NCBI GenBank assembly: GCA_017380615.1
Contig: JAFODQ010000097.1
Location: 1 to 57,800 of the forward strand
Direction of reading: 5' to 3'
DNA: 57,800 nucleotides
From: Clostridia bacterium
Lineage (GTDB): Bacteria; Bacillota; Clostridia; Oscillospirales; Acutalibacteraceae
Below are positions 18,160 through 28,266 of the stretch, in pieces. The stretch's first letter is position 1. Each line of letters begins with the position of its first letter. The notes beneath the pieces were generated by a model that was not told where the DNA came from, ran no database searches, and saw nothing but the letters and a program-made list of their open reading frames with translations. A program made the translations under genes and the position numbers.

Positions 18160-19542
18160 ATGGTTTTAAAAAAATTCTTCGGTGACAAAGCATTTTATAA
18201 AATGCTTTTGTCACTTACAGTACCAATAATGATTCAGAATATAATCACCAACTTCGTCAGCCTTCTTGACAATATTATGGTGGGCTCTCTGGGTACAGAG
18301 CAGATGTCAGGTGTTTCCATTGTGAATCAGCTGCTGTTTATATTTAATCTTGCAATTTTCGGCGCCCTGAGTGGTGCAGGAATTTTCACATCACAATTTT
18401 ATGGTAAAAAAGATCCTGACGGTATCAGATATACCGTCAGGTATAAAATTTATATAGGTCTTTTGATTCTGGTTGTTGGAATCGGCATTTTCACCTTTTT
18501 CAAGACACCTCTCATAAACCTTTTCCTTCACGAATCAGACGGCTCGGGCGACATCACCCTGACCTTAAGCTATGCAAAGGATTATCTCAATGTTATCCTT
18601 TGGGGGCTCTTCCCATTCTGTGTAACGCAAGTTATCTCAAGCTCTCTTCGTGAAACGGGCGAAACTGTTGTGCCTATGGTGGCAAGCTTTGTAGCTGTTG
18701 TTGTTAACTGTTCCTTTAACTGGGTACTCATCTTCGGCAAGCTTGGCTTCCCTGCGCTTGGTGTTGTTGGCGCAGCAACAGCGACAAACATTTCAAGATA
18801 CACAGAGTGTATCATTCTTGTTCTTTACACAATTAAGAAGCGCTCACGCTTTCCATACTTCAAAGGTCTTTTCAAATCCTTTTACATTCCCGGAAGAATC
18901 TGTCGCGACATCACAGTTAAGGGTATGCCCCTTCTCTTCAATGAGCTTTTCTGGTCTCTCGGAATGACTCTTTTAAGCGTTGTGTACAGCCTCTACGGTA
19001 TTGATGTTGTAGCAGGCTACAGCATTTCCTCCACAGTAATGAATCTTGCAAACATTGCATTTATTTCAATGGGCGCCAGCATTTCAATCATTGTGGGCAA
19101 GCTTCTCGGTGCAAACGAATTTGAGAAGGCTTACGACACAGACAGAAAGCTTATCACCTTCTCTGTGCTCATAAGCATAGGCGTATCTTTTGTGGTTTTC
19201 AACCTTGCAGATTACATTCCCCTGATTTATAACACAAGCCCACAGTCAAAGGAATATGCAGCATATTTCATAAAGGCAGCCTCCTGCTTTTCCTTTATTC
19301 ACGCTTTTGCAAATGCCGCATATTTCACCATAAGAAGTGGTGGAAGAACTGTAATCACCTTCCTAATGGACAGCGTGTATATGATGGTTGTGGCTGTGCC
19401 TTTCGCCTTCAGTCTTTACTATGTTTTCCACCTTGATATTCTTGTTTCCTTCCCCATTATACAGGCTGTGGATATAATAAAGGTTATTATAGGCCTCATT
19501 CTTATAAAAAAACGGGTATGGCTTAATAACATTGTTGATTAA
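18160..19542 (+). CDS. MATE-family multidrug/toxin exporter
   Basis: 460 residues, about 12 hydrophobic segments in two similar halves. The N-terminal L-T-V-P-I-M-I-Q-N-x(6)-L-L-D-N-I-M-V-G pattern and the later M-P-L-L-F-N-E-L-F-W-S-L-G of half two are typical of the MATE (NorM/DinF) superfamily, Na+- or H+-driven antiport of cationic compounds. It is translationally coupled to the GH130 gene (ATG 1 base after the stop) and is the last gene of the operon, followed by a strong terminator. The substrate cannot be inferred. Confidence 0.92.
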   Translation: MVLKKFFGDKAFYKMLLSLTVPIMIQNIITNFVSLLDNIMVGSLGTEQMSGVSIVNQLLFIFNLAIFGALSGAGIFTSQFYGKKDPDGIRYTVRYKIYIGLLILVVGIGIFTFFKTPLINLFLHESDGSGDITLTLSYAKDYLNVILWGLFPFCVTQVISSSLRETGETVVPMVASFVAVVVNCSFNWVLIFGKLGFPALGVVGAATATNISRYTECIILVLYTIKKRSRFPYFKGLFKSFYIPGRICRDITVKGMPLLFNELFWSLGMTLLSVVYSLYGIDVVAGYSISSTVMNLANIAFISMGASISIIVGKLLGANEFEKAYDTDRKLITFSVLISIGVSFVVFNLADYIPLIYNTSPQSKEYAAYFIKAASCFSFIHAFANAAYFTIRSGGRTVITFLMDSVYMMVVAVPFAFSLYYVFHLDILVSFPIIQAVDIIKVIIGLILIKKRVWLNNIVD

Positions 19543-19574
19543 CAATATTCTCGCCAGCTTAATACAAAAAAACA

Positions 19575-19608
19575 AACTCCGTAAGCAAAACTTACGGAGT
19601 TCATTTTT
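19575..19608. terminator. Bidirectional terminator between MATE and HU genes
   Basis: Eleven-base perfect arms (AACTCCGTAAG at 19575-19585, complement at 19591-19601) with T-runs on both strands (CATTTTTTG on plus; GTTTTTTTG on minus). It serves the convergent MATE gene and the HU gene. Confidence 0.9.
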
Positions 19609-19618
19609 TGGAATTCAA

Positions 19619-19888
19619 TTATTTTACAGCGTTCTTAAGAGCTGCGCCTGCCTTGAAAGCAGGAACCTTTGATGCAGCGATTTTAAGAGTTTCGCCTGTT
19701 CTTGGGTTGCGGCCTTCCTTAGCTGCTCTTTCACGTACTTCAAAAGTACCGAAGCCGATAAGCTGAACCTTGTCACCCTTAGCAAGAGCACCTTCGATTG
19801 CGCCGAAAACTGCTGCTACTGCCTTATCTGCATCCTTTTTTGAGAAACCTGCAGCTGCTACTGCATTTACAAGATCTGTCTTGTTCAT
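19619..19888 (-). CDS. hup: HU-family DNA-binding protein
   Basis: 89 residues from the ATG at 19888, SD GGAGG 8 bases upstream. A complete HU: M-N-K-T-D-L-V start, hydrophobic helix pair, [24 protein letters not shown]-binding arm (with the intercalating Pro in R-N-P), and K-A-G-x-x-L-K at the end. It bends and compacts DNA as a dimer. Last gene of the long recJ-to-hup cluster and likely to have its own promoter, because HU is abundant and a palindrome sits in its leader. Confidence 0.96.
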   Translation of the reverse strand: MNKTDLVNAVAAAGFSKKDADKAVAAVFGAIEGALAKGDKVQLIGFGTFEVRERAAKEGRNPRTGETLKIAASKVPAFKAGAALKNAVK

Positions 19889-19919
19889 TTTGAAATCCTC
19901 CAAAAAAAATTTATTTTCC

Positions 19920-19937
19920 AAATCGTAAATACGATTT
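19920..19937 (-). promoter_or_regulatory. Perfect palindrome in the HU leader
   Basis: AAATCGTA-TT-TACGATTT, 18 bases with 8-base perfect arms, lies between the mazG stop and the HU SD. No U-run follows on the minus strand. It could be an operator or an mRNA hairpin; no known box is recognised. Confidence 0.45.
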
Positions 19938-19945
19938 ATTATGGA

Positions 19946-20743
19946 CTATTGTTTTTTTGCTTCGTTCCACAGGCTGTCAAGAACCTCTAATGAAGCCTTT
20001 TTCATATCAATGCCTTTTTCCGAAGCAAGTCTTTCTGTTATGGAAAAACGTTTCATAAACTTCTGTGTTGCCTTTTCAAGGGCTGTTTCTGCATCGCAAT
20101 TGCAGAATCTTGCCACATTCACAGCAGAAAAAAGCAAATCTCCCAACTCATCCTCAATATCTGCCTGAACGCCACTCTCAAGTGCCACCTTAAGCTCTGT
20201 GGCTTCTTCCTCCACCTTAAGAAACGCACCCTCGGCATCGTCCCAATCAAAGCCCGCCTTCTTTGCCTTTGACTGCACCTTCTGTGCCTTCATAAGTGCG
20301 GGGTATGTGGCAGGGATGGAAGCCATTGCGTCGGACTGAGTCTTCTGGCTTTTTGTTTGACGCTTGATATTGTCCCAGTTTATGAGAACATCGTCTGTGG
20401 AAGAAACATTCACATCACCGAAAACATGGGGATGGCGAATAATGAGCTTCTGACAAATGTCATTACAAACCTCATCAATCGTGAACCAGCTTTCTTCCTT
20501 TGCCATGTCTGCGTGAAGAACAATCTGAAGAAGAACATCGCCAAGCTCCTCCTGCATAAGCACAGGATCAAGCTTATCAATAGCTTCAAGCACCTCGTAG
20601 GTTTCCTCCAAAAAATTCTCTCTGATGGACTGATGGGTCTGCTCTCTGTCCCAAGGACAGCCACCCGGTGCTCTCAAGATGCGAATAATCTCAATCAGGT
20701 CTTCAAAGCTGTATTTTTCCTTGAATGTAAATTCAACTGCCAT
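19946..20743 (-). CDS. mazG: Nucleoside triphosphate pyrophosphohydrolase MazG
   Basis: Hydrolyses (d)NTPs to monophosphates plus pyrophosphate, cleaning the pool and influencing the alarmone response. 265 residues, two MazG domains as in E. coli MazG. The first holds G-G-C-P-W-D-R-E-Q-T-H (about 27-37) and the metal-binding E-E-T-Y-E...E-E-L-G-D pattern; the second has E-E-A-T-E-L...E-D-E-L-G-D-L-L-F. SD AGAGG before the ATG. It is 21 bases downstream of the flippase gene in the same operon as rel, a functional link through nucleotide pools. Confidence 0.95.
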   Translation of the reverse strand: MAVEFTFKEKYSFEDLIEIIRILRAPGGCPWDREQTHQSIRENFLEETYEVLEAIDKLDPVLMQEELGDVLLQIVLHADMAKEESWFTIDEVCNDICQKLIIRHPHVFGDVNVSSTDDVLINWDNIKRQTKSQKTQSDAMASIPATYPALMKAQKVQSKAKKAGFDWDDAEGAFLKVEEEATELKVALESGVQADIEDELGDLLFSAVNVARFCNCDAETALEKATQKFMKRFSITERLASEKGIDMKKASLEVLDSLWNEAKKQ

Positions 20744-20764
20744 AGTTCTGTGTACCTCTATATT

Positions 20765-22546
20765 TTATACGATAAGTTTATATTTTTCAAGTATTTCGGC
20801 AATTTTTTCTCCCTTTGGAAGCAATAAAATGTCATTTTTGACCAAAGTTTTCAACAATAATGCCGAAATAGCATAAACAAGCACTGCAACACCGATAGAA
20901 ATCAGGCAAGCCAGCGAATGTCCATTAAGTCTTGATGACATATCACCAAATGTGAGAACTGAGCAAAGAAGTGTGTATGAGCCCCATGCAGACACGCCGC
21001 AAAGCACTGCCGCAATAAATGGTTTCACAAGCACGGTCTTAATGTCAATCCTTACACCTGTCTCCTTACGAAGAACAAAATAGTTGATGAATATGCAAAG
21101 AAGATAGAAGAACGCTGTGCCGAAAACTGCACCCTTAATATTAACGGAAGGAATACCGATAAGGAAGAAATTAAGACCTATCTTGAATGCACAGCCGATA
21201 GCAAGTGCCTTTGCCGGTACATCTGCCCTGCCGATTGCCTGAAGGATATTTGTCAACGGTGATGACAATGTGAGTATTGGCATCATGAGACCATAGAGTG
21301 CGAGCACAGGTGCCGCAACAGCGATGCCACTCTGATTTTCTGTGCCTGTGTAAAGGAGTGAAAGAATAGGCTCACTCAGTGCAAAGAAGCCTGCACCTGC
21401 AGGAAGAGCAATAAGCATTGTTGTTCTGAAAACAGTGTTTACTGTTTCGTTGATTGTTTTACCATCATTTTTTGCTCTTGCACCTGAAATGATGGGAATT
21501 GCACTTACACCAAGTGTCATCATTATTGTGGGAATAAGGTTTCTGAAATCAAGAGTGGTGTCATAAGCACCATAAAGGAAGGTGTGAATAGCATCACTTG
21601 AAATGCTTGCCTGCTCAATTGAATCGCCGTAAATTCCCATAATCACACTGAAACTTTCAGCCACAACGCTTTTAAGACGATTCTGAATCATCCATGTGTC
21701 AATAAAGTTTGTAATGTTAAGCACAAGAGAGCTCACTGCTGTGGGAACTGCAATTTTAATAATCTCGCTTACTGTATCTTTGTTTCGTGTGGCAAGAGGC
21801 GAATTCACAAGCATATCCTTGCTGATTCCGTCCTTCTTGATTTTGTGGCGAAGCACGGTATAGATTGTTCCGAAAACCGTACCAAGAGTAACACCCAGGA
21901 TTGCAGCAGCTGCAGCCACTGCATAAACAATGGCAGGAAGGGCGTCTCCTTCAGCCATCTGACCGAAAACCTGACCATTTGCAGCAACCTCAGCTGTGGC
22001 GTAGTTAATAACGCCATAGGAAAGCACAAGTCCGAAAACAAGCTTACCGATTGACTCAATAACCTGTGAAATTGCCGTGGGGTACATATTATTGAGACCT
22101 TCGTAATAGCCTCTGTATGTACTCATCATACAGCAGAAAAGAATAGATGGAGCAATCGCATAAACGCTGAAAATGGCGTATGGTGAGCCAACAGAGTCAA
22201 CATAAGGCCTTGCAGCAAGGAGAAGTGCCCCCGTGCCCACAATACCCAATGCAAGGAAAAGCGGGAATGTTATTTTCATTACCTGCTTAACATCGCGGTA
22301 TTTACCTAATGCAACATTTTTTGAAACGATGGTGGAAACCGCAACGGGAAGACCTGCCATAGAAATTGCATAAATAGGTGTGTAGATATTATAAGCAGAT
22401 GCGAAATAGCCTCTGCCCAGAGAGCCGATAATTCCCGTAAGAGGAATTTTATACACGGCACCAATAATCTTAACAAGAGCAGTTGCAACAACAAGGACCA
22501 TTGCACCACCAAGAACATTTTGTTTTTTTGCTGATTTATCTGCCAT
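20765..22546 (-). CDS. SpoVB/MurJ-type polysaccharide flippase (MOP superfamily)
   Basis: 593 residues from the ATG at 22546 (SD AAGGAG); about 14 hydrophobic segments. The N-terminal part (G-A-M-V-L-V-V-A-T-A-L-V-K-I-I-G-A-V-Y-K-I-P-L) and Y-N-I-Y-T-P-I-Y-A-I-S-M-A-G-L-P-V-A are typical of the stage V sporulation protein B branch of PST-type lipid-linked sugar exporters, which overlap functionally with MurJ lipid II flippases. It is longer than SpoVB (about 520) because of a loop near residues 240-330. The SD lies inside the final codons of the kinase gene upstream, showing tight coupling. Confidence 0.88.
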   Translation of the reverse strand: MADKSAKKQNVLGGAMVLVVATALVKIIGAVYKIPLTGIIGSLGRGYFASAYNIYTPIYAISMAGLPVAVSTIVSKNVALGKYRDVKQVMKITFPLFLALGIVGTGALLLAARPYVDSVGSPYAIFSVYAIAPSILFCCMMSTYRGYYEGLNNMYPTAISQVIESIGKLVFGLVLSYGVINYATAEVAANGQVFGQMAEGDALPAIVYAVAAAAAILGVTLGTVFGTIYTVLRHKIKKDGISKDMLVNSPLATRNKDTVSEIIKIAVPTAVSSLVLNITNFIDTWMIQNRLKSVVAESFSVIMGIYGDSIEQASISSDAIHTFLYGAYDTTLDFRNLIPTIMMTLGVSAIPIISGARAKNDGKTINETVNTVFRTTMLIALPAGAGFFALSEPILSLLYTGTENQSGIAVAAPVLALYGLMMPILTLSSPLTNILQAIGRADVPAKALAIGCAFKIGLNFFLIGIPSVNIKGAVFGTAFFYLLCIFINYFVLRKETGVRIDIKTVLVKPFIAAVLCGVSAWGSYTLLCSVLTFGDMSSRLNGHSLACLISIGVAVLVYAISALLLKTLVKNDILLLPKGEKIAEILEKYKLIV

Positions 22547-22547
22547 C

Positions 22548-23480
22548 TTAAATCTCCTTTGGACCAATAAACTCTCTCATAAGAGAGTTGTCGGGGACTA
22601 ATGCTTTATCAATAACAGGGAATTGCTCCAGGGCTCTTATAAGCCTCTGAGATTCGCTGTAAAATTCAGAATCCTTTTTCACCATTGAAAGAAGCTCAAT
22701 TGCAGCCTCCTTGAGAATGCAGGTTTCATAAAGATGAATGGTGTTTATTTTTATATCCGCATTGTCTCTGAAGGGGAAAAGGAATGTATCCTCACCATAT
22801 CGCACCTTTATCCACATCCTGTATGTTTTTTCAACGGGACTGTTACGGAATTGAGAATCTCTCACGAGCCTTCTTATGAATCTCATATTTCGTTTATTGA
22901 GAACAATGCTTCCTTTATTATTATATATTCTTGAGGAAACATTTATATAAATTTTAAGAAGTCTGTCCTTTGGAAGCACATCTGTAATAACGGGATTAAG
23001 AGCATGAAGTCCCTCAACGATTATCACATCAGTTGGAGCGATTTTGAGCTTCTTATATTCAGGCTTTCTGGAGCCTGTAACGAAATCAAACTCGGGAAGC
23101 TCTGTCTCTGCGTTATAGAGAAGCTCCTTCATTTTCTCCTGAAAGCACTTGATATCAAGAGCCTCCACAGATTCGAAATCAGGTGTTCCGTCAGGGAAAA
23201 GAGGTGCATCCTTGTTATCAAGATAAAAATCATCAAGAGAAATGATATAGCTGTTTATCCCCTTTTCCAGAAGTGTTGACCTGAGCTTATTTGCCGTGGT
23301 GGTTTTACCTGCAGAGCTTGGACCTGCAATCATAACAATCTCGGAGATTTCTCTGTCTGCAATAAGCTGTGCAATATTTCCGATTTTGTTATTATATCGT
23401 GCTTCACAGCTTTCAATGAAGACTTGTGGCTCAAGTGCCTGCTCGCATATATATTCAAAATTATTGTTTATGTTTGACAT
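22548..23480 (-). CDS. Uridine kinase-like nucleoside kinase
   Basis: 310 residues. P-loop G-P-S-S-A-G-K-T (53-60), lid and substrate region D-D-F-Y (80-83) and V-E-G-L-H-A-L-N (about 155-162) follow the uridine kinase/phosphoribulokinase family. The N-terminal 45 residues are a short extension; longer relatives carry a threonyl-tRNA-synthetase-like domain there, which is missing or reduced here. Phosphorylates uridine or cytidine, or possibly another nucleoside. SD GGAGG, 20 bases after hemZ. Confidence 0.85.
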   Translation of the reverse strand: MSNINNNFEYICEQALEPQVFIESCEARYNNKIGNIAQLIADREISEIVMIAGPSSAGKTTTANKLRSTLLEKGINSYIISLDDFYLDNKDAPLFPDGTPDFESVEALDIKCFQEKMKELLYNAETELPEFDFVTGSRKPEYKKLKIAPTDVIIVEGLHALNPVITDVLPKDRLLKIYINVSSRIYNNKGSIVLNKRNMRFIRRLVRDSQFRNSPVEKTYRMWIKVRYGEDTFLFPFRDNADIKINTIHLYETCILKEAAIELLSMVKKDSEFYSESQRLIRALEQFPVIDKALVPDNSLMREFIGPKEI

Positions 23481-23500
23481 TTCGGATACCTCCCTTCGGA

Positions 23501-24970
23501 TTATTTATTATATTCTTTGAAAAACTCCGTTATTCTTTCTTTTTTGGAGAGGAGCTCCTCAAAACGTGATATGTACTCGAACGGGAATTTATAATTGAAT
23601 ATTCTTTCAATTTTCTCAATATTGGGTGAGAGAAGCTTTGTCACAGAGCCTGCCCCCACTGAAAGTATATGCTGATATTCCTCCATCATCAGAATGTTAT
23701 ACTCACATTCCTTGCCATTTTTGCACCAGCCCACATTTTCAAAATTCCCGAGCGCCTTGCTCTGACGGTACATATAATATGGGTGATATCCTGCATTTGT
23801 GAGAGCTTCAACAGAATAATCAAGCATCGCTTCAATATTCTTTGAGGTAACTGAATCTGTTTCATCCTCTGTCACAAGAGTGGAGGACCTTTTAAGTGCC
23901 AGTGTGTGCACCGTTATGTTATCTGCCCCCAGAGAGATTGCCTTGTTAACACTTTGCTCAAAGCTCTCCATGGTATCTGTAGGGAGACCTGCTATAAGGT
24001 CCATGTTGATAACCGAAAAGCCCATTTCACGGGCAAGAAGATATTTTTCAATCGTCAGCTCACTTGTGTGCTGACGTCCGATTTCACGAAGCACGCCATC
24101 ATTGAAGGTCTGCGGGTTAATGCTTATTCTGTTAACTCCGTGATTTTTCAGAGTCTGAAGCTTTTCCTTGGTTATTGTATCGGGTCTGCCTGCTTCAACA
24201 GTATATTCTCTGCAGGAGGACAAATCGAAGCTTTCTTCAATAACCGAAAGCACCCTGTCCAGCTGCTCATGTGTGAGGGTGGTCGGTGTGCCCCCACCCC
24301 AATAAACAGTGGTAAGCACAAGTCCATTTTCCATTGCCTTTCTTCCCGTGAAAGCTATTTCCTCACAGAGCTTGTCAACATAATCGGGAACAAGCCGCTT
24401 TGCAGAATCTGTGCCTATGGAATGTGACACAAAGGAGCAATAGCTGCACCTTGTAGGACAAAATGGTATGCTGATATAAAGGCTGAAGGAATTTTCGGGA
24501 GAATTTTTTATAATCTCCCTTTCTGCCTTTGCAACGCTTAAGGCAAGTGCCGTTTTCTTTTCATCCACAAAAAATCTGTTAAGAAAATAATCAACAGCAT
24601 ATTCCTCACCCTTCTCCTCCATTTTGTTGAGAAGAAGCTTTGAGGGTCTCACTCCCGTGAGCATTCCCCACTTTGGTGCATAACCACACATATTTTTGAG
24701 AAGTGGGTATGCAAGAGAGAGAAGGTCATACTCTTCATCAGTGCAATCAGCAATCGTTTTTTCTCTTTCAGAGCTTTGCTTTTCTCCTTTAAGAGAAAGC
24801 TCTGCTTTGAAATAGATTTTATCTTCGGTTTTAGTTATCTCTGTATAGAAATAGTCACCATTATCCTCTGCGAAGTCCTTGAGACAGGTGTTCTTCTCAA
24901 AGGGCATAAAAAGGAACAAAAGCTTTTCTGTTTCATAAAGATAGTTGTGATTTATGCAATATATATTCAT
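23501..24970 (-). CDS. hemZ: HemZ-type radical SAM protein (coproporphyrinogen dehydrogenase-like)
   Basis: 489 residues. After an N-terminal domain of about 160 residues specific to HemZ comes the radical SAM core with C171-x3-C175-x2-C178 in P-F-C-P-T-R-C-S-Y-C-S-F, then the G-G-G-T-P-T SAM-binding motif and the E-x-G-R-P-D-T segment. This is the HemN/HemW group; members of this branch are annotated as oxygen-independent coproporphyrinogen III dehydrogenases, but heme synthesis genes are absent here, so a heme-chaperone or unknown role is equally possible. It overlaps the MBL gene by 4 bases (ATGA). Confidence 0.88.
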   Translation of the reverse strand: MNIYCINHNYLYETEKLLFLFMPFEKNTCLKDFAEDNGDYFYTEITKTEDKIYFKAELSLKGEKQSSEREKTIADCTDEEYDLLSLAYPLLKNMCGYAPKWGMLTGVRPSKLLLNKMEEKGEEYAVDYFLNRFFVDEKKTALALSVAKAEREIIKNSPENSFSLYISIPFCPTRCSYCSFVSHSIGTDSAKRLVPDYVDKLCEEIAFTGRKAMENGLVLTTVYWGGGTPTTLTHEQLDRVLSVIEESFDLSSCREYTVEAGRPDTITKEKLQTLKNHGVNRISINPQTFNDGVLREIGRQHTSELTIEKYLLAREMGFSVINMDLIAGLPTDTMESFEQSVNKAISLGADNITVHTLALKRSSTLVTEDETDSVTSKNIEAMLDYSVEALTNAGYHPYYMYRQSKALGNFENVGWCKNGKECEYNILMMEEYQHILSVGAGSVTKLLSPNIEKIERIFNYKFPFEYISRFEELLSKKERITEFFKEYNK

Positions 24971-25593
24971 ACCAAATAACTGTTATACATTAGCTCTCTT
25001 TCCATTGTGGTGCTTTCTCCGTGTCCGCAGATAAGCACTGTTTCCGGTGGGAGCTTCTTTAATTTTTTCAGGGAATTCATAAGCTGTGGGTAGCTTCCGC
25101 CGTAAAGGTCTGTTCTGCCTACGCTGTTTTTAAAAAGAGTGTCTCCTGTAAATGCAAGATTTTCACTTTCAATATAGAAAACTGCACTGCCAAGAGTGTG
25201 TCCCGGTGTGGCAATAACAGAAATTTCTGATTTTCCAAAAGAAAGAGTATCACCATCATTAACACATTTATCCGCCTTGCAGGGGTAGAGCTCAAGTCCG
25301 AAAACTGCAGCACCTGAAAGGAAGCTATCATAAAGTGCAGGCGCATCAGGCTCACAAACTACAACTATTGCTTCAGGATATTTCTCCTTGAGCCTTCCCA
25401 CACCTGATGTGTGGTCAAAGTGACCATGAGTGCAGATTATATATTTAAGCCTCTCAATTCCGCTTTCTCTTATTGCCTTTTCAAGAACTGCGTTATAGCT
25501 CCCCGGGTCAATGACGGCACCCTGCTTATCCTCTGTGCAAAGCACACAGCAATTGGCATCAACAACGCCGAGAGGAAAAAACTTAACATTCAT
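24967..25593 (-). CDS. MBL-fold metallo-hydrolase (glyoxalase II-like)
   Basis: 208 residues from the ATG at 25593, SD GGAG 8 bases upstream. Metallo-beta-lactamase fold with H-x-H-x-D-H (T-H-G-H-F-D-H, 55-61), T-P-G-H-T for the third His, F-T-G-D-T-L-F for the bridging Asp and C-G-H-G for the last His. The pattern is that of hydroxyacylglutathione hydrolase-like proteins. In Clostridia this gene usually lies between dtd and hemZ, as here (1 base after dtd). Substrate unknown; the organism probably lacks glutathione, so a different thioester is likely. Confidence 0.9.
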   Translation of the reverse strand: MNVKFFPLGVVDANCCVLCTEDKQGAVIDPGSYNAVLEKAIRESGIERLKYIICTHGHFDHTSGVGRLKEKYPEAIVVVCEPDAPALYDSFLSGAAVFGLELYPCKADKCVNDGDTLSFGKSEISVIATPGHTLGSAVFYIESENLAFTGDTLFKNSVGRTDLYGGSYPQLMNSLKKLKKLPPETVLICGHGESTTMERELMYNSYLV

Positions 25594-25594
25594 T

Positions 25595-26050
25595 TCAAAC
25601 ACTCCAGATATCTGTATCAAAGAAGATTGTTACAGGACCATCGTTGACAAGAGAAACCTTCATATCTGCACCGAAAATGCCCTTTTCCACCCTTGAAACT
25701 CCATATTCCTTCAATTTGCTGCAAAAAAGCTCATAAAGCTCATTTGCCCTTTCGGGCGCTTCGGAGGGTGTGAAGGATGGTCTGTTCCCTTTTTTGCAAT
25801 CAGCACAAAGAGTAAACTGTGATATAGCAAGAATTTCACCTGCTACATCAAGTATGGAAAGATTCATTTTTCCGTTTTCATCTTCAAAAACTCTCAGGGA
25901 TGAAACCTTTCTTGCAAGTAAATCTGCGTGTTTTTCCTCGTCACCCTTCATTACTCCAAGAAGAATCATATAGCCCTTACCTGAAGCTCCAACAACCTTA
26001 CCGTCCACGCTTACAGAGCTTTCAAGCACTCTCTGAATAACAGCCTTCAT
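25595..26050 (-). CDS. dtd: D-aminoacyl-tRNA deacylase
   Basis: Frees tRNA from D-amino acids (and Gly-tRNA-Ala) in the cytosol. 151 residues, full length. Dtd motifs: V-I-Q-R-V near the start, S-Q-F-T-L (about 77-81) with the catalytic Thr, and N-x-G-P-V-T (about 135-140). The ATG shares its A with the rel stop codon (TGATG), so it is translated by re-initiation after rel. Confidence 0.97.
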   Translation of the reverse strand: MKAVIQRVLESSVSVDGKVVGASGKGYMILLGVMKGDEEKHADLLARKVSSLRVFEDENGKMNLSILDVAGEILAISQFTLCADCKKGNRPSFTPSEAPERANELYELFCSKLKEYGVSRVEKGIFGADMKVSLVNDGPVTIFFDTDIWSV

Positions 26051-28251
26051 CAGTTACTGCTCCTTGTTACATCTATAATTCCACTGATTGTCTTGAGCTT
26101 CGAGATAACCACATTAAGGAAATCTGTGCTCTTGACGGTAATTGTGATGTAGATATAATATCTGCCATCCTTCATTTCACGGGTATTGATTGAGTTAATC
26201 ATAACCCTCATGTCTGCAAGAAGTGTTGCAACATCTGCCATAAGGGCAACACGACTTTCACAATAAATCGCAAGACTTGCCTTGAATTCCTGATTCATAT
26301 TACTTGCAAGCCATCTTGCACTTACCCATCTTTCAGGCTCCTCGCAGGTTGAGAAATCCTTTGGCACATTGGGACAATCCCTCTTATGGACAGATACACC
26401 ATGACCTCTTGTTATAAAGCCGATAATTTCGTCTCCCGGAATTGGTGCACAGCAACGGGATAGCTTGATAAGACAATTATCAATGCCCTCAATTGATACA
26501 CCCTCACCGACTGCTCTTTTAGTGGATTTGCTTTCCTGAACCTTGATTTTTTCAGGCTGACGGGCTGTTGAGAGCCTGTGATATTCATCTCTCAAGAACG
26601 GAAGCACTCTTGAAATAAAAATACCGCCATAGCCAATGGAAGCATAGAAATCATCCACCGAGCCACAATGATAACGCTCTGCGAGTGTTTCAATAAGTGC
26701 CGTATATTCTTCATCGGTAAAGCGCATCTTATTGCGTTTGATTTCTCTTTCAAGCTCTGCTTTACCTTCAACAATATTTTCATCCCTGCGTTCTTTTTTG
26801 AACCAGGCACGGATTTTCGTTCTTGCACTGCTGGTCTTAACAATTGTGAGCCAATCTCGGCTAGGTCCCTTACCCGGCTGTGATGAGGTCAGAACCTCAA
26901 CAATTTCGCCTGTCTGCACCTTATAGTCAAGAGGCACAATTCTGCCACCAACCTTGGCGCCAACCATTTTCGTGCCCACAGCAGAGTGGATGGCGTATGC
27001 AAAGTCAATAACAGTTGACCCTGCAGGAAGATTTATAACGTCACCCTTCGGAGTGAAAACGAAAACCTCTTCAGAAACAAGGTCACTTTTGATTGTTCTG
27101 ACAATATCCTTAACATCGTCTGCATCCTTCTGTGTTTCGAGAAGCTGACGAATCCACTGAAGTCTCTCTTCAAATTTCTGTGTACCGTTAAGGCCCAGCT
27201 TATATTTCCAATGGGCAGCAATACCGAATTCTGCCGTGTGGTGCATTTCCCATGTACGAATCTGCACCTCAAATGGAATACCTGCCTTGCCGATAACGGT
27301 GGTGTGAAGTGACTGATACATATTCGGCTTGGGTGTTGAGATATAGTCCTTGAATCTTCCCGGAATGGGAGTGAACATATCGTGAATTATACCAAGACAG
27401 TCGTAGCACTCAATTGTGGAATTAACAATAATTCTCACGGCATAGATATCATAAATCTCATCGAAATTTCTGTTCTGCATATACATTTTTCTGTATATAC
27501 CGTGAACACTCTTGATTCGTGCTTCAAGAGCAGAATCCGGCACAACCTTCTTTACCCTGTCGCCTATCTGCTTTTTGATAGATTCAAGGAATTCCTTGTG
27601 GGATTTGCCCTGCTTTGAAAGCTCATCTTCAATTTCCTTGTAGCCTATCGGGTCAAGGTAGCTGATTGCTCTGTCCTCAAGCTCCTCTTTAATGGCTCTG
27701 ATACCGAGACGGTGAGCAATGGGAGCATAGATTTCAAGTGTTTCAAGAGCTTTGTCGCGACGCTTCTGTGGTGCCACAAAATTGAGGGTACGCACATTGT
27801 GAAGTCTGTCTGCAAGCTTAATAATGATAACTCTTATGTCTTCGGACATGGCAAGAAGCATTTTACGGACATTTTCAGCCTGCTGCTCTTCCTTATCCTT
27901 GATATCAAGAGGTACCTTGCCCAGCTTTGTGAGTCCATCCACCAACGCAGCAATATCCTTGCCAAAATCTTTTCTTACATCCTCAAGAGTTAACTCTGTA
28001 TCCTCAACAGTATCGTGAAGCATTGCTGCCACCACGGATTGATAGTCCATTCCGTAGTCAAGAACAATTTTTGCAACAGCAATAGGATGGATGATATACG
28101 GCTCACCCGACGAACGCATCTGCCCGTTATGCCAGTGCTTTGCTGTTCTGAAGGCTTTATCAATTATTTCGGCTTCTTCAACACCGAAAACCTCTGCTGC
28201 CTGATGACGCAGCTCATTATACATCAATTCAACACTTGTGTTTTCATCCAC
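26050..28251 (-). CDS. rel: Bifunctional (p)ppGpp synthetase/hydrolase Rel
   Basis: Long RelA/SpoT homologue setting the alarmone level in the stringent response. 733 residues from a GTG at 28251, which has an SD AGGTGAT 4-6 bases before it; a GTG three codons upstream and an ATG nine codons downstream are alternatives. Domains in order: HD hydrolase with H-D-T-V-E-D-T (about 79-85), synthetase with [13 protein letters not shown]-x-Y-Q-S-L-H-T-T, TGS (about 390-455), helical and Cys-rich part ([10 protein letters not shown]), ACT at the end. Both catalytic halves look intact. Overlaps dtd by one base and follows recJ. Confidence 0.95.
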   Translation of the reverse strand: MDENTSVELMYNELRHQAAEVFGVEEAEIIDKAFRTAKHWHNGQMRSSGEPYIIHPIAVAKIVLDYGMDYQSVVAAMLHDTVEDTELTLEDVRKDFGKDIAALVDGLTKLGKVPLDIKDKEEQQAENVRKMLLAMSEDIRVIIIKLADRLHNVRTLNFVAPQKRRDKALETLEIYAPIAHRLGIRAIKEELEDRAISYLDPIGYKEIEDELSKQGKSHKEFLESIKKQIGDRVKKVVPDSALEARIKSVHGIYRKMYMQNRNFDEIYDIYAVRIIVNSTIECYDCLGIIHDMFTPIPGRFKDYISTPKPNMYQSLHTTVIGKAGIPFEVQIRTWEMHHTAEFGIAAHWKYKLGLNGTQKFEERLQWIRQLLETQKDADDVKDIVRTIKSDLVSEEVFVFTPKGDVINLPAGSTVIDFAYAIHSAVGTKMVGAKVGGRIVPLDYKVQTGEIVEVLTSSQPGKGPSRDWLTIVKTSSARTKIRAWFKKERRDENIVEGKAELEREIKRNKMRFTDEEYTALIETLAERYHCGSVDDFYASIGYGGIFISRVLPFLRDEYHRLSTARQPEKIKVQESKSTKRAVGEGVSIEGIDNCLIKLSRCCAPIPGDEIIGFITRGHGVSVHKRDCPNVPKDFSTCEEPERWVSARWLASNMNQEFKASLAIYCESRVALMADVATLLADMRVMINSINTREMKDGRYYIYITITVKSTDFLNVVISKLKTISGIIDVTRSSN

Positions 28252-28266
28252 ACCTATCACCTCTTC